Origin: Arthrobacter sp.
Lineage (GTDB): Bacteria > Actinomycetota > Actinomycetes > Actinomycetales > Micrococcaceae
Length of the DNA stretch: 13,408 bases
NCBI GenBank assembly: GCA_025464925.1
Contig: JAODMS010000107.1
Location: 1 to 13,408, forward strand
Direction of reading: 5' to 3'
The notes below the pieces were generated by a model that was given only the letters and a program-made list of their open reading frames with translations, ran no database searches and was not told the origin of the DNA. This document shows positions 1-6,754 of the stretch, in pieces. A program made the position numbers and the translations under genes. Position 1 is the stretch's first letter; each line of letters begins with the position of its first letter.

Positions 1-190
1 CGGTTTCCCTGGTGAAGTTATCAGCGGTGAGCCGCTGCAGGTCCTCCATCTGCGGATTGTTCACCATCAGGACATTGATGCTGTTCGGGTCTCCTGCGGA
101 ATTACCTCCACCGGCACCGGCACAGGCGGACAAGGCCAGCAAAGTAATGACTCCAGCCGCGACGACGGTGTGACGCCTAGATCGGTTCAC
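1..190 (-). CDS. Sugar/polyol ABC transporter solute-binding lipoprotein (N-terminal part)
   Basis: The first 63 residues of a secreted substrate-binding protein are visible; the rest lies beyond the left edge. Translation starts at a GTG (188-190 on the plus strand) six bases after an AAAGGAG ribosome binding site. The N-terminus has basic residues (NRSRRH), a short hydrophobic segment and a lipobox LSAC, so the mature protein should be lipid-anchored through that Cys outside the membrane. The mature start, with INVLMVNNPQMEDLQ followed by LTADNFT, resembles solute-binding proteins of sorbitol/mannitol-type ABC importers (family knowledge). It diverges from a sugar-sensing regulator and a xylulokinase, which fits uptake of a pentitol or hexitol entering metabolism through D-xylulose. 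The exact substrate cannot be read from this fragment. Confidence 0.85.
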   Translation of the reverse strand, partial: MNRSRRHTVVAAGVITLLALSACAGAGGGNSAGDPNSINVLMVNNPQMEDLQRLTADNFTRET

Positions 191-281
191 TAAGGACTCC
201 TTTGTTCTCATTCTTGATTGGGCACCGGCTCTGATCCCTGCCCCAGGCGCTCCTGGAGAACAATCAAACTTAGTGCTCTTT

Positions 282-302
282 TGAGCGCTCATCGAGCGCT
301 CA
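282..302. promoter_or_regulatory. Probable SorC-family operator: palindrome plus 11-bp-spaced repeat
   Basis: TGAGCGCTCA (282-291) is a perfect 10-bp palindrome, and GAGCGCTCA recurs at 294-302, exactly one helical turn (11 bp) later. A partial copy (GTGCTCT) lies at 273-279. Two further inverted repeats follow, TGACT/AGTCA at 317-328 and CTCG/CGAG at 335-344. All lie between the divergent transporter and regulator genes, upstream of the probable regulator start at 385. Tandem palindromic half-sites in this position fit control by the adjacent SorC-type regulator; binding itself is inferred. Confidence 0.55.
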
Positions 303-384
303 TATGTATGCAGGAGTGACTCTAGTCATATATACTCGTTCGAGCAAGAGGAAATGCTCATTCGTGACGGTCGGAGGGGGCCAC

Positions 385-1356
385 ATGGCAAAACTGTCCC
401 AGGATGCACTGGCGAGGCTCTCCCATCAGGAACTCCTTGCCCGTATTGGAAGGGATTACTACCTGGACAACATGCCCAAGGTGGACATCGCCCGCCGTTA
501 TGACATTTCACGATTCCAGGTAGCGCGACTGCTCGAGGAGGCCCGCACGACAGGGATCGTGGATATTGCGGTGCACTTCCCCTCGGAGCCGGCCGACACC
601 GGTTGGATCGAATCCCTCTTAGGAATTCAGCATGTCGTCGTCGCTGACACCTCCGCCGATGAGCCCCACGCCCGCACGACTCTCGGCAGGGCTGCAGCCA
701 CAGAAATGTCACGGATCGCCAGGGCAGGGACCACAATCGGTATCTCGTGGTCCCGGACCCTGGATATCGCCTCCCGGCACGTTGAAGCGCTGCCGAAGAG
801 TGACATTGTTCAGCTCGCCGGCGCCCTCCCCGCGGCGGGAGACGGCAACCCCATGGAAATCATCCAGCGGCTCGGGCGCCTCAGCGGCGGACGGACCTGG
901 CCTCTCTGGGCACCGTTGGTGGTTGACGACCTAACAACCGCCGCCGGGCTGCTTCGCCAGCCCGAAATCGCCGAAGCCCTGGCCAAAGGGAACTCCCTGG
1001 ACTTGGCTGTCGTGGCAGTCGGTGCCTGGAAACCTGATCAGTCAACTGTCTGGGAGCGTGTCGACAACAAAGTCCGGAGGGAAGCCAGGGAGTTCGGGGC
1101 CGTGTGCGAGTGCTCCGGCCGACTCCTGGATGCGGAAGGCCAGCCCGTGGTGACCGAACTGGATGCACGGGTCATTGCCGTAACCGTCGAGCAACTCAAG
1201 CGAACCCCTCATGTCATCGCCGTCGCCCAAGGTGCAGCCCGGGCGGAAGCAGTCCGGGCCGCTGCCAAAGCCGGCTTCATCACTACTTTGATCATCGACG
1301 CGCCTCTGGCAGCAGCCCTGGCCGGTACAGCCGACGAAGAGCGGAACAACGCATGA
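385..1356 (+). CDS. SorC/DeoR-type sugar-binding transcriptional regulator
   Basis: A 323-residue protein, the usual size for the SorC family. Residues about 30-56 form a helix-turn-helix (MPKVDIARRYDISRFQVARL). The remainder matches the sugar-phosphate-binding effector domain of the family, with stretches such as GTTIGISWSRTL and SLDLAVVAVGAW. Proteins of this type bind operators in promoter DNA and release or rearrange on binding a phosphorylated sugar. The start at 385 was chosen because GGAGGGGG sits four bases upstream and MAKLSQDALARL is a sensible N-terminus. An upstream ATG at 304 has no good binding site, and its 27 extra codons overlap the presumed operator region. The stop overlaps the xylulokinase start (ATGA), so the two are translationally coupled. 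Its likely target is the divergent transporter and its own operon. Confidence 0.88.
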   Translation: MAKLSQDALARLSHQELLARIGRDYYLDNMPKVDIARRYDISRFQVARLLEEARTTGIVDIAVHFPSEPADTGWIESLLGIQHVVVADTSADEPHARTTLGRAAATEMSRIARAGTTIGISWSRTLDIASRHVEALPKSDIVQLAGALPAAGDGNPMEIIQRLGRLSGGRTWPLWAPLVVDDLTTAAGLLRQPEIAEALAKGNSLDLAVVAVGAWKPDQSTVWERVDNKVRREAREFGAVCECSGRLLDAEGQPVVTELDARVIAVTVEQLKRTPHVIAVAQGAARAEAVRAAAKAGFITTLIIDAPLAAALAGTADEERNNA

Positions 1357-2753
1357 GCATCGTCATCGGAGTCGACTCCTCCACCCAATCGTGCAAGGTC
1401 CTGGCAGTCGACGCGGAAAACGGAGAGATCGTCTCTGCCGCCTCCGCGAGCCACCCCGACGTAACAGCCATTGATCCCCGAATCTGGAGCGGAGCCCTGC
1501 GCCAGGCATGGCATTCAGCCGGCGCAGACAACTTCCGTGGCGCGGTCGTGGCCGCATCCGTTGCCGCGCAACAGCACGGCATGGTCGCGCTCGACGAATC
1601 CAATGCTCCGGTCCACGATGCCCTGCTCTGGAACGACACAAGAAGCGTACCCGATGCCGTCAGACTACGCGACGAGCTCGGCCCTGAAGCCTGGATCGAC
1701 GCAGTAAACCTGGTTCCAGTGGCATCCTTCACCATCACCAAACTTGCCTGGCTGGCACGCACCGAAGCCAAAACAGCATCCCGTGTTGCGCGGGTCGTAC
1801 TCCCACATGATTGGCTCAACTTCGAGCTGGGAGGCGATTTCACCACAGACCGCAGTGATGCCTCCGGGACAGGCTACTTCTCGCCCGTCACCAACAGTTA
1901 CCGCACCGATCTGCTGGAACGCTTCTTCGGTCACCGCCCCCAACTGCCGGCCATCGTCCCCTCCAACGAGCCCTCCGGGACCATTCAGAAAGGCTGGGGG
2001 GCAGGCGGTGCCCTCCTGGGCGCCGGTGGCGGCGACAATGCGACCGCCGCGCTCGGACTTGGCATCAGCCCGGGGGAGATCGTCATATCCGTCGGCACCT
2101 CGGGCACTGTCTTCACCACCTCACATGCCCCCACCCACGATCCCAGCGGAGCCGTCGCCGGCTTTGCAGATGCAACAGGCAACCATCTGCCCCTGCTGGC
2201 GATGCTGAATTCCGCCCGCGTCATGGCAGCCACTGCCAAGATGCTCAACGTCAACCTGGAAGCCCTGGATTCCCTGGCCCTGGAAGGTGATCCGGGCGCA
2301 GGAGGCCTGACGCTCCTGCCCTACCTTGAGGGAGAGCGCACGCCCGATCTGCCAGACGCCCACGGAACCCTCGCCGGACTGACGCGGGAGAACATGAATC
2401 AACAGAACCTGGCCCGTGCATCCGTCCTGGGCGTGCTCAACTCACTGGCCGACGCGATGGACCTGCTTCGAGAGTCCGGAGTCGCACCACAAAGTGTGCT
2501 ACTCATCGGCGGAGGAGCAAAGTCCGAGTCCCTGCGACGCGCGGCGGCCACTATTCTGGGAGTACCCGTAGAAGTACCGGCATCCAAGGAATATGTAGCC
2601 CTTGGAGCCGCACGGCAGGCAGCATGGGCCGCCACGGGAACCTGTCCGACATGGAAACGCAGCATAGAAGCGGCGTACGAACCCCAGGGCGACTGGGGCG
2701 CCGAAGTCCGGGGCCGCTATATAGAGGCCCGCAGGAACATCTACGGCGTCTAA
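1353..2753 (+). CDS. xylB: Xylulokinase (FGGY family)
   Basis: This 466-residue sugar kinase phosphorylates D-xylulose to D-xylulose 5-phosphate using ATP in the cytoplasm, feeding the pentose phosphate pathway. The N-terminal phosphate-binding motif is IGVDSSTQSCK, with the conserved Asp at residue 8. The substrate-region motif AAQQHGMV is at about 71-78. LLWNDTRS (91-98) is typical of xylulokinases. GAGGGDNATA carries the probable catalytic base Asp228, followed by the ATP-binding SVGTSGT. Near the C-terminus LLIGGGAKSE and the Glu-Tyr-Val-Ala-Leu-Gly-Ala-Ala motif complete the ATPase fold. The ATG lies inside the regulator's stop codon (4-bp overlap). With the divergent polyol-type binding protein this indicates catabolism of a sugar alcohol (xylitol, arabitol, sorbitol or similar) via xylulose; which one is unresolved. 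An earlier in-frame ATG at 1104 lies wholly within the regulator and was rejected. Confidence 0.93.
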   Translation: MSIVIGVDSSTQSCKVLAVDAENGEIVSAASASHPDVTAIDPRIWSGALRQAWHSAGADNFRGAVVAASVAAQQHGMVALDESNAPVHDALLWNDTRSVPDAVRLRDELGPEAWIDAVNLVPVASFTITKLAWLARTEAKTASRVARVVLPHDWLNFELGGDFTTDRSDASGTGYFSPVTNSYRTDLLERFFGHRPQLPAIVPSNEPSGTIQKGWGAGGALLGAGGGDNATAALGLGISPGEIVISVGTSGTVFTTSHAPTHDPSGAVAGFADATGNHLPLLAMLNSARVMAATAKMLNVNLEALDSLALEGDPGAGGLTLLPYLEGERTPDLPDAHGTLAGLTRENMNQQNLARASVLGVLNSLADAMDLLRESGVAPQSVLLIGGGAKSESLRRAAATILGVPVEVPASKEYVALGAARQAAWAATGTCPTWKRSIEAAYEPQGDWGAEVRGRYIEARRNIYGV

Positions 2754-2932
2754 GGACTATGTGCGACTGCAAACCCCTCCCGGAGGCCTGGATGGGCCAG
2801 GCCGGCGGAGGAGCGGCTTGCTCCGGCGATGCCCAGGTCGAACATGTCGCAGATACGGCGGAGGTCGCCGCCGCTGGCATGCAGTTCGTTCAGGATCCGG
2901 TCCTCGCGGGCTTGCTGGGCGGTCATTCCCAT
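2750..2932 (-). pseudogene. Coding-like remnant, possibly C-terminus of a recombinase-like protein
   Basis: A 60-codon frame reading MGMTAQQAREDRILNE and then GGDLRRICDMFDLGI. It looks like genuine protein sequence, and its organisation (short helix, Asp-Arg-Ile-Leu, then an HTH-like segment and AHPG) recalls the C-terminal tails of some actinobacterial integrase-like proteins. That comparison is from memory and weak. No sensible start or upstream domain exists in this frame. Its stop overlaps the last bases of the xylulokinase gene on the other strand, which suggests a 3' fragment left by rearrangement. Confidence 0.3.
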
Positions 2933-2973
2933 CGAGGCGGTGATCCCGCCAGGGTGCGGAGCAGCACCCCGCC

Positions 2974-3090
2974 GACAGCCTTGGCATCTCCTACTGCCAG
3001 TACGCAGATGATGACCCGTGGTTCGCTATCGACGCCAACCCCGCCGGGCAGATCAAGTTGTCCGGCGCCGTAACGGCGGACATGCCCTAG
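2974..3090 (+). pseudogene. C-terminal fragment of an unrecognised protein
   Basis: A frame of 38 codons ending in TAG reads DSLGISYCQYADDD, PWFAIDANPAGQIKLSG and AVTADMP. Third codon positions are strongly G/C, which supports real coding ancestry. The frame is open back to a TGA at 2941, but the first ten codons do not look coding. No start codon or binding site was found, so this is probably the 3' end of a lost gene. Family unknown. Confidence 0.3.
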
Positions 3091-3169
3091 GGTGGAACCG
3101 GCGGCAGGCGGCATCCCAACGAGGCAGGGGGACTGATGGTGAAGACGGCGACGCAACGGAACTCGCGTG

Positions 3170-3244
3170 CAGGCGTGGCTTGGGTTCGCGATGGCGGTGC
3201 TGTTCCCTGTTCCGTCTTTTGTGCGGGTGCTGGAGAACAGATAG
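3170..3244 (+). pseudogene. Possible C-terminal membrane-segment remnant
   Basis: A short frame ending in TAG reads QAWLGFAMAVLFPVPSFVRV then LENR. It resembles a final transmembrane helix with a charged tail and lies in the same decayed stretch as other remnants. It is too short to assign, and the evidence is compositional only. Confidence 0.18.
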
Positions 3245-3278
3245 ACAGGACCCGGTTTGGTGTTCGTGCTCGCCGGTC

Positions 3279-3446
3279 CTACATCACGGGGCCGGCAAGC
3301 CGGGGGACGAATTCCTTGTCGCCGTAGCCGACGTCTTCGCTCTTGGGGTGAGCCCCGGAGGCGCCGTTGAGGATCTTCAGGAAAATCTCTTCACCCGGTG
3401 CCTCGTCGCGTTCGGGAACTGCGCGGTGCTCTCGTTCTGCGCCGCC
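3279..3446 (-). pseudogene. C-terminal remnant of a UxaA-type altronate dehydratase
   Basis: The minus-strand frame ending in TAG at 3279-3281 reads GEEIFLKILNGASG, then PKSEDVGYGDKEFVP and AGPVM at the end. This matches the family C-terminus as I know it: a Gly-Glu-x-Ile-Phe helix, Ala-Ser-Gly, Lys-Ser-Glu, Gly-x-Gly-Asp-x-Glu-Phe-Val-Pro, and a final Gly-x-Val-Met/Leu. UxaA enzymes dehydrate altronate or related sugar acids. Upstream of GEEIF the frame stays open but no longer looks like UxaA, and the several-hundred-residue body is missing, so this is a relic. It hints that a sugar-acid catabolic gene once lay beside the polyol cluster. Confidence 0.65.
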
Positions 3447-3499
3447 AAGATGATTGTGCCGCTGCGGGATGGGCGGGGGCTGTTGTAATGGCCCGTTTT

Positions 3500-3760
3500 C
3501 TAGCCTTCCGCGCCGGAGGCGCGGTGGGAGCTGAAGTCCCCGTTTGCTACCGCCTCCGCATACCGGGTGAGGTCCGGTCCGGGCTGGAAGTCGACGAACC
3601 GGTCCTTTAACTGCTCAAAGAGGAACTTGTACACCTCGTCCTTATCCGCGTTCGACAGGGTCGAGGCCGCCTTCTGGACCGCTTCCTGCAGCGCCCTGTC
3701 AGCGTCCAGCAGGATCTTCTTCCGGGCCTGCTCATTCCATGTAACGTCCTTCAGTTCCAC
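3500..3760 (-). CDS. Small hypothetical protein (86 aa), helical
   Basis: It starts with GTG (3758-3760) four bases after AAGGAGGA, a strong binding site, and ends at TAG. The protein begins MELKDVTWNEQARKKIL and is rich in Glu, Lys, Ala and Asp. It is predicted largely helical, with no signal peptide or membrane segment. Its C-terminal tail (SSHRASGAEG) looks disordered. Good third-position bias and the binding site support a real gene. I do not recognise the family. It lies downstream of another hypothetical gene on the same strand (235 bases apart) and upstream of the UxaA relic. Confidence 0.7.
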   Translation of the reverse strand: MELKDVTWNEQARKKILLDADRALQEAVQKAASTLSNADKDEVYKFLFEQLKDRFVDFQPGPDLTRYAEAVANGDFSSHRASGAEG

Positions 3761-3995
3761 GAACTCCTCCTTGCGGCGCCAGCTGGTGTCCCGTCAGAGG
3801 AGTCTATGCAGCTGACACGGGAGGGGTCCAGACTTCCACGGTGCAGCGAAAGGTTAGAGACGGGGAACCTCCAGTGCCTTCGCTGCCGCTTCCTCCGACT
3901 TGCCCATGCCACTGCCCTGCTCTGCCGTGACTCACGCTGAAACTGTTCTGCCTTGCCGGCAGCGGTGGAAACCGGCGCCCGTTTCCGGTTCCGGC

Positions 3996-4505
3996 TCACG
4001 GGCGCGGGAGCCAGCCGAGGTCGCGGACGGAAAACCTCTGCGCAGGCGTCTCATACTCGGTCATGACCCCGTACCTGGTGTTAACGAACGCAGAGCCGGT
4101 AAAGCGGGGATCTTCAAGAGCGACCAGGGCAAGCCGGACTCCTTCGCCTTCCACTTCAGCTCCCGCCACCCGGAAGTCGTCCGGGATTCCGCCCCAGATG
4201 CGCATGGACAACGGGAAGAACAGGGCGATTTCCGGGGGAAGGTAATCGTCCCGTGACCGGGGCCTCTGCTCGACATCCCCGGTGCGGTACTCGATCCTGC
4301 CGCCGCTGGCGGGTGTGAACGACCAGGTTTTGTTTTCGTCGGTAACCGTCCAGATCCTGTCGCTGTAGCTGACCATAACCTCGGATGACCGTCGGGCGCC
4401 CCCGTCGGTGTCCACCTGATCGACGGTGGCGCCCAGCCTGCGCTGCATTGAGGAGTTCCGTACGGCGGCCAGGATCGACAGCAGGGCCTCAAAGGATTCA
4501 TCCAC
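3996..4505 (-). CDS. Hypothetical protein (169 aa)
   Basis: It starts with GTG (MDESFEALLSILAAVRN) eight bases after AAAGGA. After a helical N-terminus the sequence is strand-rich: VMVSYSDRIWTVTDENKTW, then SFTPASGGRIEYRTGDVEQR, then ALFFPLSMRIWGG and TEYETPAQRFSVRDLGW. There is no signal peptide, lipobox or membrane helix, so it is probably cytoplasmic. I recognise no catalytic motif or named family. Coding bias is good throughout and there is no internal stop. Its upstream neighbour on the same strand is an interrupted small gene. Confidence 0.7.
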   Translation of the reverse strand: MDESFEALLSILAAVRNSSMQRRLGATVDQVDTDGGARRSSEVMVSYSDRIWTVTDENKTWSFTPASGGRIEYRTGDVEQRPRSRDDYLPPEIALFFPLSMRIWGGIPDDFRVAGAEVEGEGVRLALVALEDPRFTGSAFVNTRYGVMTEYETPAQRFSVRDLGWLPRP

Positions 4506-4583
4506 AACCGGCGTCCTTTACCTGGGGAACCGCGGGCAGGCTATCAGGTGCCAATCTAGCCGACAAAGCCGCCGGCGCCGAGC

Positions 4584-4859
4584 TTATTTGCCGGGCCGCG
4601 ACAGTCCGCTCTCCCGCCGGGTCATGCGGCCCAGGTGCGCAATCATCTGCGGGGCGGGGCTTTCTGGCCAACCGACAGAGTGCTGCCCGTTCAGGGGGGC
4701 TTACCCGGGGCCGGTCTCCCCTTCATGGGTCATTGCCATCTCAGCATCGTGTTGCCCGGTTCGTTCTGCCCCTCTGGTTTCGACGTCCATCCGGCGCAGG
4801 GCGGTTCCTTCCTCGTCCGTCAGGCCTATAATCAAAAATGTGTTCGATGGCTTGTCGGA
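4584..4859 (-). pseudogene. Small hypothetical gene interrupted by an in-frame TAA
   Basis: One reading frame looks coding on both sides of a TAA at 4701-4703. The upstream part reads SDKPSNTFLIIGLTDEEG, then TALRRMDVETRGAERTG and AEMAMTHEGETGPG. The downstream part reads APLNGQHSVGWPESPAPQMI and AHLGRMTRRESGLSRPGK, ending in TAA at 4584. The 5' end is also odd: a TAG lies one codon before SDKPS, and a GTG sits one base out of frame, as if a base had been gained at the start. An in-frame TTG at 4833-4835 could begin a 44-residue product. It is divergent from umuD and overlaps the first SOS-like box. Family unknown. Confidence 0.4.
4832..4847. promoter_or_regulatory. LexA-box-like site 1 upstream of umuD
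   Basis: TCAAAAATGTGTTCGA is compared with the actinobacterial SOS consensus TCGAAC-N4-GTTCGA. The right half is perfect and the left half matches four of six. It sits 49 bases before the umuD start, where an SOS operator is expected, and overlaps the 5' end of the divergent small gene. Confidence 0.5.
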
Positions 4860-4863
4860 GCAC

Positions 4864-4879
4864 TAGAACATATGTCTGG
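4864..4879. promoter_or_regulatory. LexA-box-like site 2 upstream of umuD
   Basis: TAGAACATATGTCTGG matches the left SOS half-site at five of six positions and the right half at three of six, with the core GAACATATGT intact. It lies just before the AGGAGG binding site (4885-4890) of umuD. Two nearby boxes suggest an SOS-induced promoter, with this one the weaker match on the right. Confidence 0.45.
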
Positions 4880-4895
4880 ATTGCAGGAGGCCCGG

Positions 4896-5334
4896 ATGGG
4901 TTGCGTTTCGGTAATCGGTCCGCTTGAGGCGGACCTGGACGCCCCCGACCTTGGGCGTAGCAATCGCCCCGGTGGCGGTTCCCGCCGGGTTTCCGAGCCC
5001 GAGCCAGGACTACTTTTCCGGCCGCGTCGATTTGAACGCCCATCTCATCAAGGATGTGACATGCACCTTCCTGGTCCGGGTGTCCGGGTATTCGATGGAG
5101 GGCGCCGGCATCTCAGACGGGGACGAACTCGTCGTTGACCGGTCGTTGATTCCCGTCGACGGGAACGTCGTGGTCGCCATCATTGACGGGGAGCTGACCA
5201 TCAAGAGGCTCCGGATCGAGCGCGGCCGGGTCCGGCTGGCCGCGGAAAACCCGGGCTACCCCGACGTCCTCGTCCCGGAACTGGGCGAGCTGAGCATCTG
5301 GGGCGTCGTCACCCGCTGCCTCCACCATGTCTGA
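4896..5334 (+). pseudogene. umuD: UmuD/LexA-type S24 peptidase, frameshifted near the 5' end
   Basis: The natural start is ATG 4896, five bases after AGGAGG, giving MGCVSVIGPLEADLDAPDLG. The frame must then shift by +1 at the GGG run 4953-4955 to continue as GVAIAPVAVPAGFPSPSQDY, so one base appears to have been gained. From there the frame is intact: the predicted self-cleavage site is Ala-Gly in VPAGFPSPS, the catalytic Ser is in SGYSMEGAGISDGDEL, and the catalytic Lys is in GELTIKRLR. It ends GVVTRCLHHV at 5332-5334. UmuD is cut under RecA filaments and then partners UmuC in error-prone translesion synthesis. Starting at the in-frame TTG 4924 would still give a 136-residue, almost complete peptidase domain, but without a clear binding site. 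It overlaps umuC by 8 bases. Confidence 0.8.
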
Positions 5335-6639
5335 GGATTCTGCCACTAACGCCACCGCCGGCCGGAACGACCGCATCGCCCTGGTCGATGTCAACAGCTT
5401 CTACGTCTCATGTGAGCGCGCGTTCAACCCCGGCCTTGAAGGCAAACCCGTCGTCGTGCTGTCCAACAACGACGGCTGCGTCGTCGCCCGCTCTAACGAG
5501 GCCAGAGCCCTGGGCGTCGACAACGGGGACCCGTGGTTCAAGCTGGCCCCTGACGCCGCGCGCACCGGGCTGATCCACCGAAGCTCCAACTACGAGCTCT
5601 ACGGGGATCTGTCCAGCCGGGTCATGGAACTGCTGGGCCGCTACGCCGCCTGGCAGGAGGTCCACTCCATCGACGAGTCGTTCCTGGGCCTGCGCGGCAC
5701 CCCCGAGGAGCTGGCCCGGACCGGCACCGGGATCAAAGCCGCCGTCGCCCGGCACACCGGGCTGCCGGTCTGCGTGGGGACCGCCCCGACCAAGACTCTG
5801 GCCAAATTCGTGAACCGGGTCGCCAAACAGAACCCGGCGCTCAAAGGCGTCTGCAGCTGGGACACGCTGCCGGCCGGGCACGCCGAAGCGATCATGGCCA
5901 AGGTCCCCGTCACCGGGATCTGGGGGATCGCCGGCCGGACCGGCAAAAAGCTGAACGCCCTGGGAATTTTCACGATCGCTGACCTGAAAGCCGCGGACCC
6001 GGTAGCCATGGGGAAAAGTTCTCCGTGCTGATGCAGCGGACCATCATGGAGCTCAACGGCATCCCGTGCATCCCGCTCGAAACCGGGATCGCCACCAAGA
6101 AGCAACTGATCTTCTCAAGGTCCTTCTCGACCCCGGTGACGACGGCCGCCCGGATGCACGAGGTGCTGGCCATCTACGCCCAGCAGGCCGCGATCCGGCT
6201 CGCCAAAGACCACCAGCAGGCCAAGCTCATGACGTGCTTTGCCGGCACCTCCCACTTCAATGACAGGGCCTCCTCGTTCCCGTCTGTGACCGTCAAACTG
6301 GCCGCGCCCACCGCGGACCCGGTGCTGTTGTCCAAGGCCGCGACCGGGGCGCTGGACGGGCTGATACTGGACGGGGTTCCCTACGCCCGGGCCGGGGTGA
6401 TGCTCACGGACCTGTCACCGGCTGGCGCCGCCCCGCAGCTGCCCATCTTCACCACCGCGCACGAGGAAAAGCACATCGGGGCGCTGCTCGGGGACATCAT
6501 GGACCGCTTCGGGACCGGAGCCATCGGCCTGGGCCGGGCCGGCATGGCCGAAGCCCCCGGATGGGCAATGAAACGGCTGGCAATGTCCCCGCGGTACACG
6601 ACCGAATGGGCCGAGCTGCCGGTCGTCAAAGCCTGCTAG
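5327..6639 (+). pseudogene. umuC: Y-family DNA polymerase UmuC, split by a frameshift
   Basis: The first part (5327-6031, 234 residues) carries the polymerase core: IALVDVNSFYVSCERAF with catalytic Asp21, the signature PVVVLSNNDGCVVARS, SSNYELYGDLSSRVM, and HSIDESF with the catalytic Asp116-Glu117 pair. It continues through APTKTLAKFVNRVAK and TGIWGIAGRTGKKLNALGI. At GGGGAAAA (6010-6017) the frame breaks and hits TGA at 6029. The protein resumes in the -1 frame as FSVLMQRTIMELNG, then ATKKQLIFSRSF (little-finger domain), GVMLTDLSP and a typical ending SPRYTTEWAELPVVKA. Loss of one A from an original A5 run explains it. The total would be about 437 residues, normal for UmuC. The truncated product would lack the little finger and probably be inactive. 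A polymerase domain from the first frame alone is unlikely to work. Confidence 0.85.
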
Positions 6640-6642
6640 CTC

Positions 6643-6657
6643 CCCGCTTTCAGCGGG
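6643..6657 (+). terminator. Short hairpin just after umuC
   Basis: CCCGCT, loop TTC, AGCGGG forms a perfect 6-bp G/C-rich stem three bases after the umuC stop. No U-run follows, so it is at best a weak or Rho-assisted terminator or an RNA-stabilising hairpin. Confidence 0.35.
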
Positions 6658-6754
6658 CCCGGCATCACGGGACACAGACTGTTTGGTGGCCCAGGGTCCG
6701 GCGGCACGGTTTTTGGCGTCCGCGGGTGCGGCTGTTCCCGGTCCTGCCGTTACT

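Noticed and set aside
304..384. N-terminal extension of the SorC regulator from ATG 304
   Set aside because: There is no good binding site and it lies next to and through operator-like repeats; ATG 385 has GGAGGGGG correctly spaced.
3751..3999. Minus-strand frame of 82 codons between the two hypothetical genes
   Set aside because: It overlaps the start of the 86-residue gene, is basic and Ser-rich, and lacks a binding site; it is treated as non-coding spacer.
4953..6017. Programmed ribosomal frameshifting in umuD and umuC
   Set aside because: CTT GGG C in umuD and GGGGAAAA in umuC are not canonical slippery sites in the frames needed, the A4 run is short for transcriptional slippage, and I see no stimulatory Shine-Dalgarno-like element or strong hairpin. 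Mutation or sequencing error is simpler.
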